Source of the DNA: CAYUUR01 sp964510235
GTDB taxonomy: Bacteria; Patescibacteriota; Saccharimonadia; Saccharimonadales; CAYUUR01
Assembly: GCA_964510235.1 (NCBI GenBank)
Contig: CAZEBF010000026.1
Location: 1 to 8,399 of the forward strand
Direction of reading: 5' to 3'
Length of the DNA stretch: 8,399 nucleotides
Shown: positions 1 to 4,848 of the stretch, piece after piece
Position numbering within the stretch: position 1 is the stretch's first letter
How the letters are laid out: each line of letters begins with the position of its first letter
Notes under the pieces: model-generated
Database searches by the model: none
What the model was told of the DNA's origin: nothing
The model's input: only the letters and a program-made list of their open reading frames with translations
Translations under genes and position numbers: made by a program

Positions 1-1840
1 CAGTAACTACCGGGATAACTAGCGGAGCCGAACCAGTTTGAGTGTAGAGTACATTGCTAATGTGATCACGAACTTCTGCTTTGAATTGGTCAAGACTGAC
101 ACGCTTGAAGCGCTGGGCAACACTACGTTGTAGTTCGGATCTGATTTGATCCATCAGGTCACGATTTTCGTTTACCACAATGAAGCCACGGCTGATTACG
201 TCAGGTGTATCTACGAGCTTTCCAGAGGTTTTGTCGATGGTAAGCACAACAGACAGAATACCCATTTCGCTTAACATCAGACGATCTTTAACTACCAGGC
301 TACTTACTACAGAAGCATTTTGGTCGACCAGTAGACTGCCTGTAGACACCGACTCGCCACGTTGCAATTTCGTAGACGTCAAGTGAATCGAAGCACCATT
401 TTCGAGGAGTAGGACATTCTTACGTGGTATGCCCTGCTCTACTGCTAGTTCGGCGTGGTAACTGCGACGCAGTGTGCCACCGTGAACTGGGATGAAGAAC
501 TTTGGGTGCACAAGATTGAGCATATCTCTTAGTTCATCACGGCGAGCGTGTCCAGAAACATGTAGTGGCCCACAGCCGTCAATTTGGTAGGTAACGTGTC
601 GGAACAAATGCACACCACGACGCTTGAGACGATTGCTTAAGGCATCATACGAGACCTCATTACCAGGTATAGGAGAGGAACTGATTACCACAGTATCGCC
701 GGCTTTTAGGTTTACGTAGCGATGCTCACCTTGACTCATGCGCTGCAAAGCTGCGTTTGGCTCACCTTGACCACCAGTACACATGACCAGGAGCTTGTCT
801 GGTGCGATGGATGCCGCCTGTTCGATTGGCACGACTGTTCCCTTCGGTATCTTGATCACACCTTGCCTCACGGCAATCTCGGCATAGGTCAGCATGCCGC
901 GACCGTCGAGCGCAACTTGGCGCCCAGCAGCTACAGCTGCATTGATGATCATTTGTGCTCGGTTCATATTGCTAGAAAACGCCGCAACAAAAATTCTACC
1001 AGTAGCGTTGCTGATGATGTCGTAAAAGCTTTGCTGCAAAGTGCTCTCAGTTGGCACACGGCCTTCAATGTCGGCATAACTACTATCACTGAGAAGTAGT
1101 AGTACACCTTCGTCACCAAGCTCTTTGAGTCGTGTAACGTCAGTCGGCATTTTGTCGAGCGGTTCTGGGTCGAGCCTAAAGTCACCAGTGGCAATGACTT
1201 TACCAACAGGCGTATCAATACACACGGCGGCAGCGTCAGGTAGTGCGTGCGTAACGCGTATGAACTCAACTGTAAAAACGCCGATCTTTAGCTTCTCATG
1301 GGTGTCGAGATCTGCTGTTACCAATGTTGGTGTGTACTTTTTGCCAGTATCTACTAAGAGACTTTCGAAAGCTTGTTCGATAATTCCGTTTGTGTAGCGA
1401 CTTCCGTAAATTGGGGCTGGATACTGTGGCACAGTGTGTCTCAATCCACCCATGTGATCTAGGTGCCCGTGCGTGATGACATAGCCTTTAATCTTATGTT
1501 TGATAGTTTCGAGATAGACGGTGTCATTAATCGTATAGTTAATGCCCGGCAGGTCAATACCAAGGGCGTTGCCGCAGTCAAGAATGATGGCTTCATTGCC
1601 GTATTCGATAACGGCCATGTTCTTTTCGCCAACATCTTCAAGGCCACCCAAAAAAGTAACTTTGAGCTTGTTTTGTAGATCTTTAACAATACTAGCATTC
1701 GCAGTCGGTTTTGACTGCAATGGCGCGTACTGTTGGATAGTGCGGTCAGCGTCGTTGTTAGTACGCTGTTGGGCGCGCATTGCGGCGCCGCGATTATTTG
1801 TAGAGCTACGACGTAGCCCCGTTTTATGAGATTGTTTCAT
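1..1840 (-). CDS. rnj: Ribonuclease J (metallo-beta-lactamase/beta-CASP), 3' end cut by window edge
   Basis: RNase J is a cytoplasmic 5'-3' exo- and endoribonuclease for mRNA decay and rRNA/mRNA maturation. The reverse-strand frame stays open from the ATG at 1840 to base 1, giving 613 residues. Metal ligands known from the family are visible: GG (65-66) leading into VGEKNM, HGHLDH at 124-129, His198 in THALPD, Asp220 in TGDF, His431 in VSGH and His453 in PVHGG. The beta-CASP domain lies between the two lactamase halves, and the C-terminal RNase J domain reaches APLVIPVV, which matches the normal end of the family, so only a few residues should be missing. Residues 1-58 are a basic, Gln/Asn-rich extension absent from short RNase Js. 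The start is supported by AAGGA about 8 nt upstream of the ATG. One difference is FSSNMNRAQ where many relatives have a His in the NVHR position. Identification is firm. Confidence 0.97.
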   Translation of the reverse strand, partial: MKQSHKTGLRRSSTNNRGAAMRAQQRTNNDADRTIQQYAPLQSKPTANASIVKDLQNKLKVTFLGGLEDVGEKNMAVIEYGNEAIILDCGNALGIDLPGINYTINDTVYLETIKHKIKGYVITHGHLDHMGGLRHTVPQYPAPIYGSRYTNGIIEQAFESLLVDTGKKYTPTLVTADLDTHEKLKIGVFTVEFIRVTHALPDAAAVCIDTPVGKVIATGDFRLDPEPLDKMPTDVTRLKELGDEGVLLLLSDSSYADIEGRVPTESTLQQSFYDIISNATGRIFVAAFSSNMNRAQMIINAAVAAGRQVALDGRGMLTYAEIAVRQGVIKIPKGTVVPIEQAASIAPDKLLVMCTGGQGEPNAALQRMSQGEHRYVNLKAGDTVVISSSPIPGNEVSYDALSNRLKRRGVHLFRHVTYQIDGCGPLHVSGHARRDELRDMLNLVHPKFFIPVHGGTLRRSYHAELAVEQGIPRKNVLLLENGASIHLTSTKLQRGESVSTGSLLVDQNASVVSSLVVKDRLMLSEMGILSVVLTIDKTSGKLVDTPDVISRGFIVVNENRDLMDQIRSELQRSVAQRFKRVSLDQFKAEVRDHISNVLYTQTGSAPLVIPVVT

Positions 1841-1913
1841 TGTAATCCTTTATTGATTAGTTTGATTTTGTTTGTTGGTTATACGCTTCTAAATAAGTCG
1901 TAAAGTATAAGAT

Positions 1914-1927
1914 ACAGCGTGCGCTGT
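1914..1927. promoter_or_regulatory. Palindrome in the rnj leader
   Basis: ACAGCG-TG-CGCTGT is a perfect 14-bp inverted repeat in the middle of the predicted rnj 5' leader. As RNA it can fold as a 5-bp stem with a GUGC or GCAC loop; as DNA it could be a protein site. It has no T-tract, so it is not an obvious terminator. Its role is unknown. Confidence 0.4.
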
Positions 1928-2003
1928 TATTCGAGAGTTAGTGTGCCGCTTTCAAGATGAAATGTCAGGCGTTTATAAAAGAGATATGCACGTATGTAAC
2001 GCT

Positions 2004-2032
2004 ATAATAGCATATGCATTAAGCCAAGTCAA
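2004..2032 (-). promoter_or_regulatory. Sigma70-like promoter for rnj
   Basis: On the minus strand, TTGACT (2032-2027) is followed by a 17-nt spacer and TATTAT (2009-2004), close to the TTGACA/TATAAT consensus. Transcription would start near 1997, leaving a leader of about 155 nt before the rnj ATG. Predicted from sequence only. Confidence 0.75.
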
Positions 2033-2064
2033 GCCTCATTTTGTCCAGCACAGCATGGTAGAAT

Positions 2065-2214
2065 GTTAAGAAGAAGAAACCACGAATATATGGTATAAGC
2101 TTTGCCAGCGTGTATCCCTGTTATATCACTAAAGCAGAGAGAAAAGGTCACACTAAATCAGAAATCCAGACAATCCTGGATGGCACCCAAGAGCGCCTAA
2201 AAACCTCTCGCTAA
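2065..2214 (+). pseudogene. DUF2200 gene remnant (start lost, C-terminus missing)
   Basis: A frame open from 2062 to the TAA at 2212-2214 encodes about 50 residues with no start codon; the frame is closed upstream by TAG at 2059. The translation contains RIYGISFASVYP followed by ITKAERKGHTKSEI. From memory, this matches the N-terminal signature of the DUF2200 family (usually about 110-120 aa: RIY..SFASVYP.Y..KAERKGRTK.EV..II.WLTGY). The expected WLTGY step is garbled (ILDG before TQERLK), which suggests a small deletion. The rest of the domain is absent, as the frame stops after TSR. An ATG at 2063 in a neighbouring frame, just before an AAG repeat, may be the original start separated by an indel. 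Function of the family is unknown. The 6-bp inverted repeat at 2164-2181 lies inside this remnant and is probably incidental. Confidence 0.72.
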
Positions 2215-2262
2215 ATGCGCGACCAGGCCAGGTAAATCTATGTCTTTCACGGTAGACTAAAG

Positions 2263-2291
2263 TTGAATGTTTAGTGACTTGCCTATACAAT
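2263..2291 (+). promoter_or_regulatory. Sigma70-like promoter for the surface protein gene
   Basis: TTGAAT (2263-2268), a 17-nt spacer, then TACAAT (2286-2291). The start would be near 2298, leaving a short leader of about 18 nt that holds the AAGGAG ribosome binding site (2305-2310), 5 nt before the ATG at 2316. Confidence 0.72.
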
Positions 2292-2315
2292 AAGCGTAAC
2301 TACTAAGGAGTTGGT

Positions 2316-3827
2316 ATGGGGTTTAGCGCTAAGTATCGGACAAGATATACATTGCTTGCGATTGTTGCTGCCTTTTTTGTGCCAGTTCTTTTAGTGAGCC
2401 CTGCACAAGCTTTTTCAGGGCAAGGAGCAGGTACTGTTGGCGACCCTTTTCAGATTTATACTTGTGACCAATTTCAGGAGATATCATCTGATCTATCTGC
2501 TTACTATAGGCTGGAAGATGATGTTGACTGCACCGGCGAGACCTACACACCGATCGGCACGTCCGGGTCACCTTTCACTGGAGTACTAAGCGGCGAACTC
2601 AATACGATATCTAATGTAACAATCACTGGTGTTAATGACCTAGGTCTGTTTGGTTACATTAACGGCGGGGTTGTTCAGGATGTTCGGCTTTCAGATATTA
2701 GCGTTTCTGGCGGGTCATCACTTGGTACGGTTGGGGGCAATGTAACCGATGGCGTCATCGCGAATATTCGTGCCGATGACAGTAGCAGCGTAACTGGTAC
2801 AGGTGGTAATGTTGGTGGTTTGATTGGCTCAGCTGCTGGTTCAACCAGTATAAGTAAGTCTCATTACAGTGGTTCAGTGGTGCTCTCTGGCTCTTATGGT
2901 GGTGGCTTGCTCGGCTATGCTACCGGTGCAATTAACATTAGTAATTCCTATGCCAACGGCACGATAAATGGTGGGTCTTCATACATTGGCGGTTTGGTTG
3001 GTTCGATCAATAGTGGTGCCCCGGCAATATCAAATTCTTACGCAGCGGCCACAATAACTGGTACGGCATCGTATACCGGCGGATTCATGGGCGGCCTTTT
3101 TGTGGGGACTGTTGAAGATTCGTTTTCAGCATCAGATATGAATGCAGTCACAGGTCTTAACCCTGGGGCAATGTTTGGAGTTGGCGATGGTACGAGTACC
3201 AATAACTACTTTGACCAATATCTAGCTGACCGATCGAACTGCTCTGGTACGGGGACTGCTGCTTGTACAGGCGTCAACGCTGCGAATGCAGAGCCTGACT
3301 ACTTTACTACTAATGCGAACGCTCCGCTCGATACCTGGAACTTTGATTACACATGGACTGCTAGCTCAGGCAACTTGCCTGCCTTTGCTACGTTTGGCGC
3401 GTTGCAGGTCGATACTCCAGATGTGAGTGAAACAACAATCAACTTTGGCTATACTTTTCTTGGCTTGTCGGGCTCAGGGCCAATTACGAGTCCGCAACTG
3501 CGATATCGTGTGGCAGGTACTGGCAGCCTTTGGACGTACGCTACCGTTACCTCTACTGCTGACGAGAACTATACCATTAGTGGTTTATCGCCAGGAACAA
3601 CATATGAAATAGAACTGCGAGCACTCTTCAATGGTGCTGGCGAGTACTCAGACTGGGCTGATGGTAGTTTTACGGCTGCGACACTGGCCGCTACTGCTAG
3701 CAGTGCTGGAGATGACTCCACGACAGCTCTTTTGGCGCCTACCGGCCAGGAAAGTTTTGTGTATATGTTAGTAGGTTTTGCTGCTATAACGATGGGTGTA
3801 TTAGGGTTTGTAAAATTGTCCGAATAA
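2316..3827 (+). CDS. Secreted, membrane-anchored surface protein with GLUG-like repeats and an FN3-like domain
   Basis: This 503-aa protein has a Sec signal peptide at residues 1-32: a basic start, a hydrophobic core at 12-27, and an AQA cleavage site before Phe33. Residues about 45-160 resemble the region that leads into GLUG-repeat beta-solenoids (IYTCDQF, then a PIG..GSPFTG stretch). Four repeats start near residues 165, 193, 222 and 252, each with a GG-[LF]-[LMI]-G core followed by ISNSYA-like steps of 28-30 residues. Two cysteines near 309-317 could pair. Residues about 365-456 look like a fibronectin type III domain, ending in GLSPGTTYEIELRA. The last 25 residues form one hydrophobic helix with a very short cytoplasmic tail; there is no LPXTG or visible sorting signal. 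Likely role, by inference: cell-surface adhesion or host contact. The start is fixed by AAGGAG. It stands alone with its own promoter. Confidence 0.85.
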   Translation: MGFSAKYRTRYTLLAIVAAFFVPVLLVSPAQAFSGQGAGTVGDPFQIYTCDQFQEISSDLSAYYRLEDDVDCTGETYTPIGTSGSPFTGVLSGELNTISNVTITGVNDLGLFGYINGGVVQDVRLSDISVSGGSSLGTVGGNVTDGVIANIRADDSSSVTGTGGNVGGLIGSAAGSTSISKSHYSGSVVLSGSYGGGLLGYATGAINISNSYANGTINGGSSYIGGLVGSINSGAPAISNSYAAATITGTASYTGGFMGGLFVGTVEDSFSASDMNAVTGLNPGAMFGVGDGTSTNNYFDQYLADRSNCSGTGTAACTGVNAANAEPDYFTTNANAPLDTWNFDYTWTASSGNLPAFATFGALQVDTPDVSETTINFGYTFLGLSGSGPITSPQLRYRVAGTGSLWTYATVTSTADENYTISGLSPGTTYEIELRALFNGAGEYSDWADGSFTAATLAATASSAGDDSTTALLAPTGQESFVYMLVGFAAITMGVLGFVKLSE

Positions 3828-3906
3828 GTTCAGCGCAAAGGACAAGCACGCGTATGACGCTCATTAGTGGCTGCATGCAACCCAAGAGTACAACATAAGA
3901 TGATAC

Positions 3907-3930
3907 AAAAAAGGCCTCAGACGAGACCTT
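3907..3930 (-). terminator. Rho-independent terminator, better on the minus strand
   Basis: An 8-bp stem (arms 3911-3918 and 3923-3930, loop 3919-3922) has one G-U wobble when read on the minus strand and is followed there by six U (3912-3907). On the plus strand the wobble becomes a C-A mismatch and the tail is only TTCTT, so it would be a weaker terminator for the surface protein gene. It sits inside the start region of the small acidic ORF. The only minus-strand gene that could use it is the XRE regulator, about 600 nt upstream. Confidence 0.45.
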
Positions 3931-4040
3931 CTTAGTTTGGCTGGATAGGCAGTCCGCTAATGGAACTTTTTCCATTGAGGATTATGACCCTGATTTTAAC
4001 ATAGATGAGGTGCTTAAAGTCCTCGAAGACGAAGACGTTG

Positions 4041-4046
4041 AGGAGG
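4041..4046 (+). promoter_or_regulatory. Perfect Shine-Dalgarno AGGAGG for the PLD gene
   Basis: AGGAGG lies 7 nt upstream of the ATG at 4054, inside the Glu/Asp codons of the overlapping small ORF. It decides the PLD start and suggests translational coupling or independent strong initiation. Confidence 0.75.
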
Positions 4047-4053
4047 ACGAGCC

Positions 4054-4539
4054 ATGCTAGACGCTATTGCGAACTTCATCAAACCAAGTTATCCCGAAAT
4101 AGCGGACTCTTCAATCTATAGTGAAGATACTTTCTATAAAACGTTCACTAAAGACCTTGGAAAGTGTCGGAGTGAAGTAATAATAGAAAGCCCGTTCATG
4201 ACATGTCGGCGAGTTTCGTGCTTACTGCCTACGTTGAAGCAGTTAAAGAAAAACCGTGTAAAAATCATCGTCAATACCAGAAATCCAGAGGAGCATGACA
4301 AATTCATGTGTATTGAGGCAAGAAGATCACTAGTACTGCTTCTTGAAAGCGGCATTCAGGTGATATTCAGTGAATCGCTGCACCGCAAAACGGCTATTTT
4401 GGATAGAAATGTCCTCTGGGAAGGATCGTTGAACATAATGTCCCAAAACGATAGCCTTGAGGTCATGCGCCGCACCGAATCAACGAAGCTAGCCTGGCAG
4501 ATGGTTCAGTTTACAAAACTTGACGTTAGGATAAATTAG
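4054..4539 (+). CDS. Compact phospholipase-D-like (single HKD) protein, probable nuclease
   Basis: This 161-aa protein has one complete HKD motif: HRKTAILD at residues 110-117, then GSLN at 124-127, i.e. HxK(x)4D(x)6GSxN. The motif is followed by an E.MRR segment. ESPFM (about 46-50) and VKIIVNTRN (about 69-77) are the usual beta-strands of the fold. PLD-family enzymes with one HKD work as homodimers through a phospho-His intermediate, and the small bacterial ones are often nucleases (Nuc/BfiI type); similar domains occur at the C-terminus of some helicases. There is no signal peptide, so it should act in the cytoplasm. Nuclease activity is inferred; lipid activity is less likely. It overlaps the small acidic ORF by 7 nt at its start and the convergent XRE gene by 4 nt at its end, leaving no room for its own terminator. 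Confidence 0.82.
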   Translation: MLDAIANFIKPSYPEIADSSIYSEDTFYKTFTKDLGKCRSEVIIESPFMTCRRVSCLLPTLKQLKKNRVKIIVNTRNPEEHDKFMCIEARRSLVLLLESGIQVIFSESLHRKTAILDRNVLWEGSLNIMSQNDSLEVMRRTESTKLAWQMVQFTKLDVRIN

Positions 4540-4736
4540 CTCGGTATATCTTCTAATTTAAGCTTCAAAACACTGGCTAGTCGTTTAACAGTATCAAACG
4601 ACGGTTCTTGCTCGTCGCGCTCAATCTTGGCGTAAGTGTTTGGATGGATGCCAGCCTTTTCAGCCAATTCTTGCTGGGTCAGACCAAGTTTGTTCCTGGC
4701 GTCTTTCAAGATTTTACCGGTTGTTGAGCTACTCAT
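4536..4736 (-). CDS. XRE-family helix-turn-helix regulator
   Basis: This 66-aa protein is essentially one HTH_3/Cro-C1 domain: KILKDARNKLGLTQQELAEK, then AGIHPNTYAKIERDEQEPSF and a final LKLKLEDIPS helix. It should bind DNA as a dimer. I start it at the ATG at 4736 and not at the upstream TTG (4745), because the predicted -10 box TATAAT covers 4750-4745 and no Shine-Dalgarno is present. The mRNA would then begin at or 1-2 nt before the ATG (leaderless). It is divergent from the T4SS-like ATPase, and a 16-bp perfect inverted repeat sits at its -35 position, so autoregulation and control of the ATPase gene are plausible. Its 3' end overlaps the PLD gene by 4 nt. Its length and layout also resemble antitoxin-type XRE proteins. 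Confidence 0.85.
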   Translation of the reverse strand: MSSSTTGKILKDARNKLGLTQQELAEKAGIHPNTYAKIERDEQEPSFDTVKRLASVLKLKLEDIPS

Positions 4737-4744
4737 TACTACCA

Positions 4745-4750
4745 ATTATA
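4745..4750 (-). promoter_or_regulatory. -10 box (TATAAT) for the XRE gene, leaderless layout
   Basis: Consensus TATAAT on the minus strand lies 8 nt before the ATG at 4736. The -35 position at 17-nt spacing (4773-4768, TATCCG) is poor and is one arm of an inverted repeat. The predicted start falls near 4738, so the transcript would have almost no leader. Confidence 0.6.
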
Positions 4751-4757
4751 CCAACTT

Positions 4758-4773
4758 TATCCGGTTGCGGATA
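4758..4773. promoter_or_regulatory. Inverted repeat, candidate XRE operator
   Basis: TATCCG-GTTG-CGGATA is a perfect 6-bp inverted repeat with a 4-bp centre. It covers the -35 position and part of the spacer of the XRE promoter, which is typical of an autorepression site. Assignment to this regulator is inferred from position. Confidence 0.55.
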
Positions 4774-4783
4774 GCAAAAGATA

Positions 4784-4812
4784 TTGTGTGATATCACTAC
4801 CTCTGTTACTAT
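4784..4812 (+). promoter_or_regulatory. Promoter for the T4SS-like ATPase gene with overlapping palindromes
   Basis: TTGTGT (4784-4789), a 17-nt spacer and TACTAT (4807-4812) make a moderate promoter, with transcription from near 4819. A perfect palindrome GTGATATCAC (4788-4797) overlaps the -35 and spacer. A second repeat, GTTAC-7nt-GTAAC (4805-4821), spans the -10. Both could be operator sites. GAGG at 4839-4842 lies 6 nt before the ATG at 4849. Confidence 0.5.
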
Positions 4813-4848
4813 CTGGGTAACGCGTAGGCGCGTGAATCGAGGTTGGCC

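Larger units (their letters stand above)
1841..2315. other. Divergent intergenic region between rnj and the surface protein gene
   Basis: This 475-nt stretch holds the rnj leader (1841-1997) with its palindrome, the rnj promoter, the DUF2200 remnant, and the surface-protein promoter and ribosome binding site. I see no tRNA, known ncRNA or insertion sequence in it. Confidence 0.6.
3875..4060 (+). pseudogene. Small acidic ORF with disrupted N-terminus, coupled to the PLD gene
   Basis: The frame ending at TAG 4058-4060 reads as a convincing small protein: DETFLVWLDRQSANGTFS, then DFNIDEVLKVL and a tail of mostly Glu/Asp. No usable start lies in the open part, because TAA at 3896-3898 closes it. 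An in-frame ATG at 3875 (and another at 3854, with AAAGGA 11 nt upstream) gives MQPKSTT-stop and then continues as DDTKKAS. One sense change at this TAA would restore a protein of about 61 aa. Alternatively, ATG 3900 in the next frame (TAAGATG, a stop/restart layout) runs into an A6 tract where one extra A would restore the same protein as MIQKKAS. The last 7 nt overlap the PLD start, and the acidic tail codons contain its AGGAGG site. Family not recognised. It may be a recent pseudogene, or may be made by reinitiation or slippage. Confidence 0.55.

Noticed and set aside
180..1829. Several plus- and minus-strand ORFs of 68-125 aa inside the rnj region
   Set aside because: All lie in other frames of a continuous, motif-complete RNase J gene and show no recognisable protein features.
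2003..2008. TATAAT on the plus strand as a promoter for the DUF2200 remnant
   Set aside because: No -35 box at a proper distance; the same bases fit much better as the minus-strand rnj -10 box.
2164..2181. Inverted repeat ATCCAG-6nt-CTGGAT as a terminator
   Set aside because: No T-tract on either strand, and it falls in the coding remnant of the DUF2200 pseudogene.
2329..2571. Minus-strand 80-aa ORF
   Set aside because: Shadow of the surface-protein gene; low-complexity translation with no plausible ribosome binding site.
3427..3612. Plus-strand 61-aa ORF
   Set aside because: Out-of-frame shadow within the FN3-like region of the surface protein.
3896..3898. TAA read through as a sense codon (alternative genetic code)
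   Set aside because: TAA ends the surface-protein gene and other genes in this window, so general UAA recoding is not supported.
3784..3975. Minus-strand 63-aa ORF
   Set aside because: Antisense to the surface-protein end and the acidic ORF; the plus frame has much clearer protein character.
4134..4355. Minus-strand 73-aa ORF
   Set aside because: Antisense shadow of the PLD-like gene, whose HKD motif fixes the true strand.
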